A stretch of 36,625 nucleotides of DNA from Planctomycetota bacterium (GCA_026692705.1 JAPLOE010000228.1:1-36625), one strand, 5' to 3'; counted from the first letter of the stretch, positions 9,150 to 19,463 are shown. The notes: generated from the sequence alone by a model not told the origin. Translations and numbers: made by a program.

Positions 9150-10385
9150 TCAGAAGTCGATCTGCAGGCGCAGCGTCAGCGCGAGCGCCGGGTCGACCGA
9201 GCTGTCGCCGCCGGGATCGGTGATGTACTGCACGTCGGGCTTCACGACGAGCCACGAGCGCGCCTGGCAGCGGTAGAACACCTCGAAGGCGTTCTCGGCG
9301 CTGGCGCTCGTGCCGGCGCCGTCGCTGAAATGCGCCTGGCTGAAGTAGAAGCCGACCGCGTCGTCCGCGCGGCCGCAGGAACCCGTGAGCGTGACGCCGG
9401 CGCCGAGGTGCTGGTCGCAGGCCGAGATGTCCTCGTCGGCCGAGCCGTACTGCAGGAAGCTCGCCAGCGTGCCGTCGCCGACGCGCGCGAGCTCCTGCTC
9501 GCAGATCGCGTACAGGCCCCCCGTGCCCTTGTCGTTTCCGCCGGAAAACGTGGCGAAATCGCCCGTGTGCTGCCAGCCGCCGATCGCGCAGCGCCCAGCG
9601 AGCTCATCCGCGCCCGAGGTCCACAGGTAGTTGGCCTCGGCGATGAAGAACAGGTCCGACGGGCTCCCGAAGAACGTGCTCGGCCCGCGGCTGCCGAGGT
9701 GGTATCCGGCCATCGTCGCGCCGTCGAAGACGCCCGCGCCGAGGTGCCAGTGCTCGCTGGGATCGTAGAAGGCCGTGACGCAGGTCGCCGGATCCGGATA
9801 GGTCGGCATCGCGAAGATCGTCGGGCTGAAGCCGGCCGAGGACGAAATGAACTCGAGGCCGCCCTGCACGACCGCGAACTCCGCGTTCGCGTCGGTCTTG
9901 CCGAGCTTGATGCGGACAGAATCGTCGAACAGGTACTGCTCGTAGAACAGCTGTCCCAGCTGCTCGACGTGGAAGTCGTTGGCGATGTTCGAGAAGTACT
10001 GGAAATCGCCGGCGTGGTTGGAGGGGTTCGTGCCGTTGATCGCGTAGGCGTTGGCGACGACGGCGGCCTTCTCGAGCCCGAAGAGCGTCTCGAGATCGAA
10101 GGTCGCGAGCAGGTCGAGGTACGCGCCGGTCGAGGTCTTTCGGGAGAGTCCGCCCGAGGCGATGTGGTACGTGTCGAACCACAGGCTCGCGCCGAACTCG
10201 ATGCCGCTGTCGGCGAGTCGCGCGCGCACTCCGCCCCAGTCGCCGGTCAGTCCTCCGAAGTCCGGAGCCTCGGCCGACGTCGCGTCATCGGTTCCGGGTT
10301 CCTGGGGCAGCGCGGCACTCGATGGGTCGAGCAGGCGTCCAAGCGAAACGAGAGTGGGGGCCAGAAAGGGGTGGATGAGCGTCAT
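9150..10385 (-). CDS. OprB-type carbohydrate-selective porin (411 aa)
   Basis: An outer-membrane beta-barrel protein. The OprB hallmark LTGDWGGVRARLADSGIEF lies near the N-terminus, followed by many alternating hydrophobic strands, Gly- and aromatic-rich turns, and a terminal strand ending in LTLRLQIDF with C-terminal Phe, the usual signal for outer-membrane assembly. OprB porins let sugars and related solutes into the periplasm. Start chosen at MTLIHPF: the frame opens 17 codons earlier, but MHLGRRQGAWLPYPEDP does not look exported. It supports the view that this organism has a diderm envelope. Divergent from the unknown gene at 10594. Confidence 0.85.
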   Translation of the reverse strand: MTLIHPFLAPTLVSLGRLLDPSSAALPQEPGTDDATSAEAPDFGGLTGDWGGVRARLADSGIEFGASLWFDTYHIASGGLSRKTSTGAYLDLLATFDLETLFGLEKAAVVANAYAINGTNPSNHAGDFQYFSNIANDFHVEQLGQLFYEQYLFDDSVRIKLGKTDANAEFAVVQGGLEFISSSAGFSPTIFAMPTYPDPATCVTAFYDPSEHWHLGAGVFDGATMAGYHLGSRGPSTFFGSPSDLFFIAEANYLWTSGADELAGRCAIGGWQHTGDFATFSGGNDKGTGGLYAICEQELARVGDGTLASFLQYGSADEDISACDQHLGAGVTLTGSCGRADDAVGFYFSQAHFSDGAGTSASAENAFEVFYRCQARSWLVVKPDVQYITDPGGDSSVDPALALTLRLQIDF

Positions 10386-10593
10386 GGGGTCCTCGGGGTA
10401 GGGAAGCCACGCGCCCTGTCGGCGACCCAAATGCAACTTCTTGAAGCCGCCCGTCCTTCCTGCGGACTTGGGCCGCCCAGCCGCTCGTCCGGAATGCGAA
10501 CTCCTTTCCCTTCGGACCGTTCCGCGCCCCTTTCCCGCGCCCTGCCGAGCCGCACTCTCCGGGGCGAGCGCCCGGCGTTATCCTCCGACCGGC

Positions 10594-11691
10594 ATGCGCT
10601 CGCGCTGGAGTCTGGAGGCGATTGCGCGGTGGGCTCCGTCCCGGCCCCCGCCCGACGAAGTCGTTCCGCGTGCCACCCAATTGGTGCCGCTCGCGCCGTC
10701 CGCCTCGCTGGAGGAGTGGACGGCCCGCGTGCGAATTCTGGGGTGGATCGACCCGTTCGGAGCCCGCGCCGAGCCGGAGTCGCACGGCATGCAACTTCGG
10801 GAGAACGCCCTCGAGTGGATCGCGGCGCAGCGTTTCGACGTGGAGACCAGCGAACAGCTGGCGGAGCGGATCTTCGCGCACCGATTCTGGCGCCGGAGGG
10901 ATCGTGCCGCGGCAGAGCGACTGTTCGGCCACCCGTCGCTGGGGCGCTGGAGTCTCGCCGCCGCCGCATTCGAGGTCGAACGGGCGCTTGTCACGCCGCA
11001 TCCGAGGCCCTTGCTCCAGGTCTTCGCCGAGTTCGAAGCCGCCGCTCCGCTCGACCCGCGCCGCGCGCGCTGGTTGATCGAGGTCGCCGACAGCATGCGC
11101 GAGCTCGGGCGTCGAAGTCATCGCCGCTGGATGTCGCATCTGCGGCCATTCCTTGCACGCGCCATCGACGCGCTCGCGACTCGCGACGACCGTCACTCGC
11201 TCGAGAGCCTCGACGCGCTCGACCTGGCCCTCGAGTTCACGCTGTCTTATCGGCACGACGCGATCACGCACCGGCTGCTCGCGCAACTCGAAGCCCGGGA
11301 AGACCAGACCGCGGCACGAACCGAGTCCGCGCGCATCCTGAGTTGGAGCATCGCCTTCGCACGCTGCCGAGCGGCAGGCCGCGCGCGTGACCGTGAGGAG
11401 TTCCAACGGCAACTTGCTCGCGCGATCGAGCTGCTCTCGCCGGCGTTCAGTCCGCTGCAGCGCTGGCGACTCGGTCGCATGCGCCTGCGTGAACTCGAAC
11501 CCTACGTGCGCGCCGACGCACACGCCTTTGGCTTCGCGGAACTCTGGAGCGAGTACGCCGCGCTCATGCCCGGCCATGCGCCGGCATCCGTCTGGATCGA
11601 CCTCAGGTCCATTCGCCGCCGCCGCCGTTGGCGACGCGGGCCCAGGAAAGACGTCGATTCGAACGCCTCCGACACAAGCTCCACCTCCTGA
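10594..11691 (+). CDS. Uncharacterised Arg-rich helical protein (365 aa)
   Basis: I do not recognise the family. From the ATG at 10594 (MRSRWSLEAIARWAP) the protein is soluble, strongly alpha-helical, rich in Arg, Ala and Leu, and has no signal peptide or membrane segment. The helical pattern (AAAERLFGHPSLGRWSLAAAAFEVE, ARAIDALATRDDRHSLESLDALDLALEF) is reminiscent of armadillo/HEAT- or TPR-like scaffolds but shows no clear repeat. The tail is very basic (RRRRRWRRGPRKD). The open frame extends 51 codons upstream with poorer coding character. It begins a plus-strand run of three unknown genes. Confidence 0.65.
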   Translation: MRSRWSLEAIARWAPSRPPPDEVVPRATQLVPLAPSASLEEWTARVRILGWIDPFGARAEPESHGMQLRENALEWIAAQRFDVETSEQLAERIFAHRFWRRRDRAAAERLFGHPSLGRWSLAAAAFEVERALVTPHPRPLLQVFAEFEAAAPLDPRRARWLIEVADSMRELGRRSHRRWMSHLRPFLARAIDALATRDDRHSLESLDALDLALEFTLSYRHDAITHRLLAQLEAREDQTAARTESARILSWSIAFARCRAAGRARDREEFQRQLARAIELLSPAFSPLQRWRLGRMRLRELEPYVRADAHAFGFAELWSEYAALMPGHAPASVWIDLRSIRRRRRWRRGPRKDVDSNASDTSSTS

Positions 11692-11711
11692 GCTACTCTC
11701 GCAGCAACCCG

Positions 11712-12140
11712 ATGGACGCTCCGTCGCAAGCCCGCCTGATCGAGTGCGGCCGATGGCCGAAGCCAGAGCCCTTCGTCGAGTTGCGCGCGCTCGCCGGCGC
11801 GCTGGTCGTCACGCTCGTGTTCCTCGTCGCGTTCTGGTTCAAGCTGCCGAGCTCCGATTCCGCCCGCCAGTCGGGCCCTCTGTTCCTCGTCGATCCGTTG
11901 GTCTGGATGGTGGCCACCCCATTCGTGGGTACCGGCGCAATTCTCGCGACCGTGCTCACCCGCCGCTGGATCGAACCTGCACGTATCTCGAGCGTGACGA
12001 TCCACACCACCTGCGTCGTCTCGCTCGTCACGGCCGTCGCGACGCTGCTTGTCGGCATTGGGGGCGTTCTTGCCGCGTTTGTCGCGTTGATCGTGTCCCT
12101 CCGGCAGCAGCGCCGCCCGCCGACGGCGAATCCGTCGTGA
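11712..12140 (+). CDS. Small integral membrane protein of unknown function (142 aa)
   Basis: From the ATG at 11712 (MDAPSQARLIE) the protein shows three hydrophobic helices (ALAGALVVTLVFLVAFWF; PLVWMVATPFVGTGAILATVL; TTCVVSLVTAVATLLVGIGG running into LAAFVALIVSL) and a short basic C-terminus. No family is recognised. Its TGA overlaps the GTG of the next gene (GTGA), so the two are translationally coupled and probably act together. It starts 20 bp after the preceding gene ends. Confidence 0.65.
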   Translation: MDAPSQARLIECGRWPKPEPFVELRALAGALVVTLVFLVAFWFKLPSSDSARQSGPLFLVDPLVWMVATPFVGTGAILATVLTRRWIEPARISSVTIHTTCVVSLVTAVATLLVGIGGVLAAFVALIVSLRQQRRPPTANPS

Positions 12141-12826
12141 CGAGTCCCGCTCGATCCCGTCGCGCGACCTGGTGGATTGGTGCCGGCGTGCTCTTGCCGC
12201 TGGCCGTGGTCGGCACCGTGCTGATCGGGACGGTCCTCCAGCCGCGCTTGCCCGCGGACGCGGCTCGCAAGCTCGATCCCCATGGGTTCCTCGACGAATT
12301 CGAGCTCGAGCGCGACCCGCTCGTGCTCGTGACGAATTCCGGCAGCCGCCCGTTCCGCCCGAAGAGCATCACCTTCGCGCTCTGGCCCGATGGTCACGGT
12401 GTCTTCAGCGACGTCGGCGGGAAGTCCCCGAGATACAGCTTCGAATTCAACGTGACGCCCCAGGAGGCCGAGCGCCTCGCTTCCGAGATCTTCGAGCTGC
12501 TGCGTCCCGCGGATGGAGGCGGCTGGGAGTTCCCGGACACTCCTTCGGCCGGCTCCGCGGCGCGTCGTGGAGACGAAGTCGTGTCCCTCTCGGCGGAGGC
12601 GGTGCTGCTCGATTCCACGCTCATCGCCACGACTCGCGCGGCCAAACCTGACTGGCCCTACGGCAAGGACTCCGTGTTGCAGGCGGATGCCGCCAACCGG
12701 CCCGTGATCGAGGCGCAGATCGCGCTCGGCGAGCTGTTGACGAAGTTCACCAGCGCCGTGCGCGCCTCCGCCACTCCGATCACGCTCGCGCCGCGCTCGG
12801 GCCACTGGACAGACTTCTTCCGTTAG
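12137..12826 (+). CDS. Membrane-anchored protein of unknown function (229 aa)
   Basis: A GTG start at 12137, inside the stop of the upstream membrane protein, opens a short basic N-terminus (VTSPARSRRATW), one membrane helix (WIGAGVLLPLAVVGTVLIGTV) and a roughly 190-residue soluble domain outside the membrane. That domain contains ITFALWPDGHGVFS and YSFEFNVTPQEAERLASEIF, which read as a regular alpha/beta fold, but I cannot name a family. The frame is open far upstream only because it shadows the two preceding genes. Its stop overlaps the stop of the convergent gene by four bases. Confidence 0.6.
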   Translation: MTSPARSRRATWWIGAGVLLPLAVVGTVLIGTVLQPRLPADAARKLDPHGFLDEFELERDPLVLVTNSGSRPFRPKSITFALWPDGHGVFSDVGGKSPRYSFEFNVTPQEAERLASEIFELLRPADGGGWEFPDTPSAGSAARRGDEVVSLSAEAVLLDSTLIATTRAAKPDWPYGKDSVLQADAANRPVIEAQIALGELLTKFTSAVRASATPITLAPRSGHWTDFFR

Positions 12827-13422
12827 CCGTCCGAGGGCCCCTTGGCGGCGAGCTGCGCCTCGAGCTCGGTGATGCGCTCGCGCAGTTGCGCCGTGTAGGC
12901 GAGGACCTCCGGCTCCGTGTAGCGCGGCGTCAGGTTCTGCGGGCAATTCCAGTCGAGGCCGACGACCTCGATCTTGACGATGCGCTCCACCTTGCCAGCG
13001 GGCAGCAACTTCGCCGCGAGCTCGGGATGTTCCTTGGGATCGAGCAGCGTCGCGCGGCCGAGCACCTTGAGCCGCGCGCGCCGCGGATAGTCGACGAGGA
13101 TCAGCGCCACGCGCGAGTCGTGCGTGAGGTTGCCGGCGCTGACGAGCTGGCGATTGCCGCGCACGTCCGCGAACGCGAGCGTGTGTTCGTCGAGCACGTG
13201 CAGGAAACCAGCCGGGCCGCCGCGGTGCTGCACGTAGGGCCAGCCCGTCTCCGTGACGGTCGCCATGTAGAACGAGTCCCGTTCCTCGAGGAACGCGCGC
13301 TCGTCGGGCCCGATCTCGTCGACCTCGCCCGCGGGCAGCGGGCCTTGCGCGCGACCGTAGGTGCGCCGCTGCGTGTCGAGCACGGACGGCGTGAAGGCGA
13401 TGCGGAGGAAGTTCTCGGCCAT
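12823..13422 (-). CDS. Pyridoxamine 5'-phosphate oxidase-like FMN-binding split-barrel protein (199 aa)
   Basis: The pattern FLEERDSFYMATVTETGWPYVQHRGG-PGFLHVLDEHTLAFADVRGNRQ, with SRVALILVDYPRRARLKVLGRATL, is typical of the split-barrel flavin-binding family of general oxidoreductases rather than true PdxH. A C-terminal extension (NCPQNLTPRYTEPE) plus a helical tail is also seen in a known subfamily. Such proteins bind FMN or F420 and reduce or sequester small reactive compounds. It is the last gene of a minus-strand run with the DsrE-like (57 bp away) and AhpD-like genes, which argues for a redox or detoxification unit. Confidence 0.85.
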   Translation of the reverse strand: MAENFLRIAFTPSVLDTQRRTYGRAQGPLPAGEVDEIGPDERAFLEERDSFYMATVTETGWPYVQHRGGPAGFLHVLDEHTLAFADVRGNRQLVSAGNLTHDSRVALILVDYPRRARLKVLGRATLLDPKEHPELAAKLLPAGKVERIVKIEVVGLDWNCPQNLTPRYTEPEVLAYTAQLRERITELEAQLAAKGPSDG

Positions 13423-13479
13423 GGCGAGGGAATTCGGGTGAGGCTCTCCGGCCGCGGGCGCCGGAGAGCGCAGAGTGGA

Positions 13480-13854
13480 TCAGAAGACGATCGGCGTGAA
13501 GCCGCGCGCGACGAGAGCGTGGATGCCGGCGAGGCCGGAGGTGCCGTCGAGCTTGTTGTCCGTGAGCAACGGAACGCCGCACGCTTCCACGCTCGCCCGC
13601 GCTCCGAACACGTCGGAGCAGCCGCAGGACGCGCCCTGCACGACGTCGCGCACCGAGTCGTACAGCGCCTTGACCGGGTGGCCGAGCTTGGTGAGCTCGC
13701 CCGGCCAGCGCGTGCCCGCACCGGCGAACACCACGGCGACCTCGCTGCCGGCGCGCTTGCCGTCGGCCGCGAGCGCGAGCGCGTTGAACACGCGCCCGAG
13801 CGCTTCGTCTCCGCCGCGGGCGGGATCCGACATCACCAGGATGGCGAGCTTCAT
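13480..13854 (-). CDS. DsrE/DsrF-like family protein (124 aa)
   Basis: A small cytoplasmic protein with the DsrE-type Rossmann-like order: MKLAILVMSD strand, a helix with FNALALAADGK, the strand VAVVFAGAGTRW, then a Cys-containing loop GASCGCSDVFGA (Cys77, Cys79) and Cys92. DsrE-like proteins carry sulfur or take part in redox chemistry; the clustered cysteines fit a sulfur-carrier role but are not the exact DsrE signature. The start is the ATG at 13854, two bases after the stop of the AhpD-like gene, so the two are coupled. Confidence 0.8.
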   Translation of the reverse strand: MKLAILVMSDPARGGDEALGRVFNALALAADGKRAGSEVAVVFAGAGTRWPGELTKLGHPVKALYDSVRDVVQGASCGCSDVFGARASVEACGVPLLTDNKLDGTSGLAGIHALVARGFTPIVF

Positions 13855-13856
13855 GA

Positions 13857-14447
13857 TCAGGCTCCGCAGGCGCCCGTGGCGCAGCTCGAGGCGTGGGCTT
13901 CGCTCATCTCGACGCCCGGCTTCACCTCGGGGAAGTCGATCGGCGTCACGGCGATGTGGTTGAGCCAGTTCGTGTAGACGTTGAGCGCCACGGCGGCGAC
14001 CACCTCGACGATCTCGGCATCGGTGACGCCCGCGTCCCGCGCCGCGCGCAGGTCGGCGTCCGTGAGCTCGCCGCGCTTGAGCGCGATCGTGCGCGCGAGC
14101 ACGAGGCGCGCGTTCGACTTCGGGTCGGCGGAGCGGCCGAGGCGCGCGTCGAGGATCGCGTCCTCCTTCAGGCCGACGCGCTTTCCGATCGCGGTGTGCG
14201 CGGACAGGCAGTAGCCGCAGCCGTGCACTTCGCCGATCGCGAGCGCGAGCTCCTCGCGAGCCGCGGCCGACAGCGTGCCCGTCGCGAGCGCACCGCTGAA
14301 GGCGAGGTAGCCCTCGAGAGCCGCCGGCGAGTTGGCGAGCACGCGCGTGAGGTTGGGGACGAGGCCGAGCTTCTTCTGGACGCCGCCGAGCAGTTCCTGA
14401 GCGCGGCTGGGGGTGGAATCGTTCTGGATGAGGGGCAGGCGAGGCAT
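13857..14447 (-). CDS. Carboxymuconolactone decarboxylase/AhpD-like protein with CXXC motif (196 aa)
   Basis: An all-helical AhpD-type protein. The signature E73-x3-C77-x2-C80-x3-H84 (EVHGCGYCLSAH) is the relay-plus-dithiol active site of alkylhydroperoxidase-like members, so a peroxidatic or thiol-redox role is more likely than lactone decarboxylation. The C-terminus has an odd Cys-rich tail (SSCATGACGA). It is the first gene of the minus-strand redox operon and is divergent from a sigma-54 activator, with a dyad between them that could serve as promoter or operator. Confidence 0.9.
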   Translation of the reverse strand: MPRLPLIQNDSTPSRAQELLGGVQKKLGLVPNLTRVLANSPAALEGYLAFSGALATGTLSAAAREELALAIGEVHGCGYCLSAHTAIGKRVGLKEDAILDARLGRSADPKSNARLVLARTIALKRGELTDADLRAARDAGVTDAEIVEVVAAVALNVYTNWLNHIAVTPIDFPEVKPGVEMSEAHASSCATGACGA

Positions 14448-14509
14448 GGTCGTTGGCTTTCGTTGGCTTGGGTCGTTCGAGTCCGCGACGTGCGGTGACG
14501 CCCCACCAA

Positions 14510-14524
14510 GGCACGCGCCGTGCC
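14510..14524. promoter_or_regulatory. Dyad between redox operon and sigma-54 activator; possible -24/-12 promoter
   Basis: Perfect inverted repeat GGCACG-CGC-CGTGCC. On either strand it also reads GG-N10-GC with GGCACG at the left element, the spacing of sigma-54 promoters (TGGCACG-N4-TTGC), although the -12 element is GTGC rather than TTGC. Read on the minus strand it would start a transcript about 50 bases before the AhpD-like gene. It may instead be the activator's operator. GC-rich sequence lowers its significance. Confidence 0.3.
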
Positions 14525-14622
14525 GGCGCTGCGGGATTCGATGGAGTCCTTTTCTGACAAATGTTTACGTCGCTCGTCCGGCGCCGAACCGACTCACGGA
14601 AATTCGGGAGTCACGAAGGTTC

Positions 14623-16233
<1,611 letters not shown>

Positions 16234-16278
16234 GCGCCGCGGACGGCATCGGCGACTCGGGCGCGACGCAGGCCGCCG

Positions 16279-17730
16279 TCACGCGTCTTCCGGATCGCGC
16301 TTGAACTCGGCGACGATGGCCTCGGCCAGGCGGTCGGCCTCGGGGAGGGAATCCACGAGCTTGATGCGGATGCCGAGCGACGTGATCGCGGGCTCGAGCG
16401 CGTCCGCGACGTCGGGGTCCGAGACGAGGACCATGTTGGGGCGCGCACCGCGCCGCTCGACGGCCTCTAGAAGCGCGCGGGGGAGCTGGGCGAGGACGTG
16501 ATCGGGCGAGCGGCTGGCGGTGTGCACCAGCTCGCCGGAGCCACTCTCCACGAAGAGGGCGATGGCGGGCGCCAGGAATCCCGACGGCGTGTCGAACTCG
16601 ATCGGCGCATTCACGATGGAGCACTCGAGCTTGCCGCGTTGGGCGGGAATCTCGAGCCGCACGCGAGCGGCCTCCGCGCGATCGAGCTCTGGCGTCTCGT
16701 CGGCATCGAGGACGTCGAGCACGAGCTCGTCGTCGGGCATCTGCAGCGGCGCCGGCTGCCAGTCGTCCTTCCAGGTGGGTTCCCCCGTGATGCGTGTCGG
16801 CACGCGCACGAGGCGACGGCCTTCGGCATCGGCGAGGGCGTGGCTCGGGTCGATCAGCGCGCGCGAGGCGACCGCGTGGAGCTGCTCGAGCCCGACCGCG
16901 AGAGACTGGAGTTCCTCGAGCATGAGGTCCCCCAGAGGCTCGTCATCGACGACGCTGCGGAACATCGGCCACGCCGCGTCACCGCCGAACGACGCACCGA
17001 GTCTTTCGAGCGGTTCCACGTCTTGCGGCTCGAGCTCCTCCCGGTCGACGAACCGCAGCGACAACACCTGCACGCTCGGCTCCCGCCCCGCCTCGCCGGT
17101 CGCGATTCGCTCCAGTTGCTCGCCGCCGGCCTCGCCCATGTACAGATCGAAACCGCAAGTTCCGGGCTCGGCCCCGGTCACTCGAACCCAGTCCGTGGCA
17201 AGACGCAGGGGATCGGCGATTCCGAAACGGTGCTCGATGCCCATCCAGTTCCACGGCTGCAGCTTCTTTGCCGCACGCGCCGCGTCGAGCAGTCGCGTCC
17301 ACGCCTGGTCGAACGCTTCTTCCATCTCCTCGTCCGGCATCTCGAGCTCCTCGTCGTCAAAGGACGGCCGCTCGTCCAACCTCAGGTCGAGAATTTCCCC
17401 GGTGCCCATCAACAGGGGCTCGCCCATGATGCGCAGGTCCTGCGGAGCGGCCTCGCGCTTCGTGCGTTCGAGCAGCGACAGCAGACTGCGCCCTTCCGTT
17501 TCATCGAACGAGAGCGGCCGGCCGAACAGGATCATCTCCGCGTCCGTGCGCGCCCGATCCGCCGGCTCGCGCAGACCGAGCGCCTCGGCCACTTGCTCGT
17601 TCCACTTGCATGCGCTCACCAGCAACGCCGCCTGCTGCGCCTCCAGCGTCGCACTGCTCCCCAGTGCATCGAGCATCGGCTGGGCGAAACGTGCCAAGGT
17701 CTCCGACAGGCTCAATTGGCTCAAGCTCAT
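16279..17730 (-). CDS. Uncharacterised acidic protein (483 aa), possibly DUF6930/DUF7309-like
   Basis: A soluble acidic protein without signal peptide. It contains WNWMGIEHRFGIADP, a middle TGEPTWKDDWQPAPLQMPDDELVL segment, and a C-terminal alpha/beta domain (RRGARPNMVLVSDPDVADALEPAITSLGIRIKLVDSLPEADRLAEAI). The last resembles proteins annotated DUF6930/DUF7309 in my memory, but that match is weak. Start chosen at MSLSQLSLSETL (17730); the frame opens 15 codons earlier. Convergent with the sigma-54 activator (45 bp) and divergent from the CaMKII-association-domain gene. Function unknown. Confidence 0.6.
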   Translation of the reverse strand: MSLSQLSLSETLARFAQPMLDALGSSATLEAQQAALLVSACKWNEQVAEALGLREPADRARTDAEMILFGRPLSFDETEGRSLLSLLERTKREAAPQDLRIMGEPLLMGTGEILDLRLDERPSFDDEELEMPDEEMEEAFDQAWTRLLDAARAAKKLQPWNWMGIEHRFGIADPLRLATDWVRVTGAEPGTCGFDLYMGEAGGEQLERIATGEAGREPSVQVLSLRFVDREELEPQDVEPLERLGASFGGDAAWPMFRSVVDDEPLGDLMLEELQSLAVGLEQLHAVASRALIDPSHALADAEGRRLVRVPTRITGEPTWKDDWQPAPLQMPDDELVLDVLDADETPELDRAEAARVRLEIPAQRGKLECSIVNAPIEFDTPSGFLAPAIALFVESGSGELVHTASRSPDHVLAQLPRALLEAVERRGARPNMVLVSDPDVADALEPAITSLGIRIKLVDSLPEADRLAEAIVAEFKRDPEDA

Positions 17731-17857
17731 GCCGCCCCATGTTCCCGCCGCTTCCCGCGCCTGTCGAGGGCCCACGGATCGAGCGCGGAGAGCAACGACC
17801 CGCCGGGCAGGACCGACCCCGCGCGCGCCCGCTCTCCGATGCGTACGCTCTCACCCC

Positions 17858-18247
17858 ATGAGCCACGCCGACGAAGCCGAACTGCTGCGCCTGACCCACA
17901 AGTTGCTCGACGCCGTCGTGGAGCACGACTGGCCGACCTACGCGAGCCTGTGCGACGAACGCCTGACCTGCTTCGAGCCCGAGGCTCGCGGCCAGTGCGT
18001 GACCGGCCTCGAGTTCCACAAGTTCTATTTCGATCTCTCGGCCGGCTCGGGCCCGCGCCACACGACGCTGTGCGACGTGCACGTGCGCACGATGGGGGAC
18101 GCGGCTCTCGTGAGCTACGTGCGGCTCACGCAACGCCTCGACTCCGACGGCCGCCCCGCGACCTCGGCCATCGAAGAAACCCGCGTCTGGCAGCGCATCT
18201 CCGGCGCGTGGAAGCACGTCCACTTCCACCGCTCCGCTCCGCAGTGA
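17858..18247 (+). CDS. CaMKII association-domain (NTF2-like) protein (129 aa)
   Basis: A stand-alone bacterial copy of the oligomerisation domain known from the C-terminus of animal Ca2+/calmodulin-dependent kinase II. The match runs end to end: LTHKLLDAVVEHDWPTYASLCD, LTCFEPEARGQCVTGLEFHKFYFDL, HTTLCDVHVRTMGDAALVSYVRLTQRLDSDG, and EETRVWQRISGAWKHVHFHRS. The fold is the cone-shaped NTF2/SnoaL barrel. Bacterial copies exist without any kinase; their ligand is unknown. No signal peptide, so cytoplasmic. The start at 17858 (MSHADEAELL) fits the domain limit; MRSHP five codons earlier is possible. Confidence 0.9.
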   Translation: MSHADEAELLRLTHKLLDAVVEHDWPTYASLCDERLTCFEPEARGQCVTGLEFHKFYFDLSAGSGPRHTTLCDVHVRTMGDAALVSYVRLTQRLDSDGRPATSAIEETRVWQRISGAWKHVHFHRSAPQ

Positions 18248-18266
18248 GCCGCGCGCGCGCCGCTCA
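18245..18266. terminator. Palindrome spanning both convergent stop codons
   Basis: A 22-base inverted repeat, TGAGCCGCGCG followed by CGCGCCGCTCA, with a single C-C mismatch and 9 paired bases. It includes the TGA of the CaMKII-association gene on one strand and the TGA of the dehydrogenase gene on the other. Its place between convergent genes fits a shared terminator; there is no T-run. Confidence 0.4.
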
Positions 18267-19463
18267 GGACCAGAGCACGGAGCGATCGATCTCCGCGATC
18301 TCCTTGCGGCCCGTGAGCGCCATCGCGAGCTCGAGTTCGTGGCGCAGGATCGCGAGCATCCGCTGCACGCCGTCCGCGCCCGCGGAAGACAAGCCGTAGA
18401 AGATCGGCCGGCCCACCAGCACGGCGTTCGCGCCGAGGGCCAGCGCCTTGAGCACGTCCGTGCCGCGTCGCACGCCGCCGTCGACCAGCACGGCCATCCG
18501 GCCTCCGACCCTGTCGGTGATGCGCGGAAGTGCGTCGATCGTCGCGGGCACCGTGTCGAGGTTGCGCGCGCCGTGGTTCGAGACCAGGACTCCCGCGAGC
18601 CCCTGTTTCGCCGCGAGCTCCGCGTCGTCCGCATTCAGCACGCCCTTCACGAGCACCGGCAGCTTCGTGAGCGACTGCAGCCACTCGATGTCCGCCCACG
18701 TCAGCCGCTCCGGCAGGATGTGCATGTAGGCGTCCTGCTCCGTCTCGAGCTTCTGCTCGCCGCGCGACGCCAGCCCGCGCAGGTTGGCCACCTCGACGCC
18801 CGGCGGCAGCCGGAACTTCGCGCGCTCCTGCCGATTGCGCGCGCCACCCACGGGCGTGTCGACCGTGACCACCAGCGCCTTGTATCCGGCCTTCTCCGCG
18901 CGCTGCACGAGCTCCGCCGTGAACCCCCGGTCTTTTTGCACATACAGCTGGAACCACAGTGGCCCACTCGACGCGCTCGCCACCTCCTCGAGCGTCACGC
19001 TCGACATCGTGCTCAGCGTCATCGCCGCCTGCGCCGCGCCCGCGCCGCGCACCGTGGCGAGCTCGCCCTCCGCATGCACGAGCTTGTGCAGCGCCGTCGG
19101 CGCCAGCAGGATCGGAAACGCCAGTTCGAGCCCGAGCACCTTCACGCGCGTGTCGACCCGGCTCACGTCCCGCAGCACCCGCGGATCCAACCGAATCCGG
19201 TCATAAGCCTCGCGATTCCAGTGCAGCGAGAGCTCGTCCGCCGCCCCGCTCTCGATGAACTCGCGCGCCATCACCGGCATCCGGCGCAGCGCGATCTCCT
19301 GCAAGTCCGACACACTGACCGCATCCGCAAACGCCGGATCCGGACCCACGCCTCCAACCACCCCCGACTCCGCGGCCCCTCCCACGGAAGCACACTGCGT
19401 GAGCAGCGGCACCCCAGCGAGCGCGCCCGCACTGAGCAACAGATGACGACGATTCGGCTGCAT
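18264..19463 (-). CDS. FMN-dependent alpha-hydroxy-acid dehydrogenase/oxidase, exported (399 aa)
   Basis: A TIM-barrel flavoenzyme of the lactate/glycolate oxidase type, oxidising an alpha-hydroxy acid to the 2-oxo acid. Visible family motifs: FPILLAPTALHKLVHAEGE, LWFQLYVQKDRG, ALVVTVDTPV, LPVLVKGVL, the catalytic VSNHGARNLD with His297 and Arg300, and the phosphate-binding DGGVRRGTD and GRPIFYG. The N-terminus (MQPNRRHLLLSAGALAGVPLLTQC) combines a twin-arginine motif with a lipobox LTQC, so it is probably folded in the cytoplasm, exported by Tat and lipid-anchored; that is unusual for this family. Start at 19463 rather than 19481 because GAGGAG lies 7 bases upstream. Confidence 0.9.
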   Translation of the reverse strand: MQPNRRHLLLSAGALAGVPLLTQCASVGGAAESGVVGGVGPDPAFADAVSVSDLQEIALRRMPVMAREFIESGAADELSLHWNREAYDRIRLDPRVLRDVSRVDTRVKVLGLELAFPILLAPTALHKLVHAEGELATVRGAGAAQAAMTLSTMSSVTLEEVASASSGPLWFQLYVQKDRGFTAELVQRAEKAGYKALVVTVDTPVGGARNRQERAKFRLPPGVEVANLRGLASRGEQKLETEQDAYMHILPERLTWADIEWLQSLTKLPVLVKGVLNADDAELAAKQGLAGVLVSNHGARNLDTVPATIDALPRITDRVGGRMAVLVDGGVRRGTDVLKALALGANAVLVGRPIFYGLSSAGADGVQRMLAILRHELELAMALTGRKEIAEIDRSVLWS

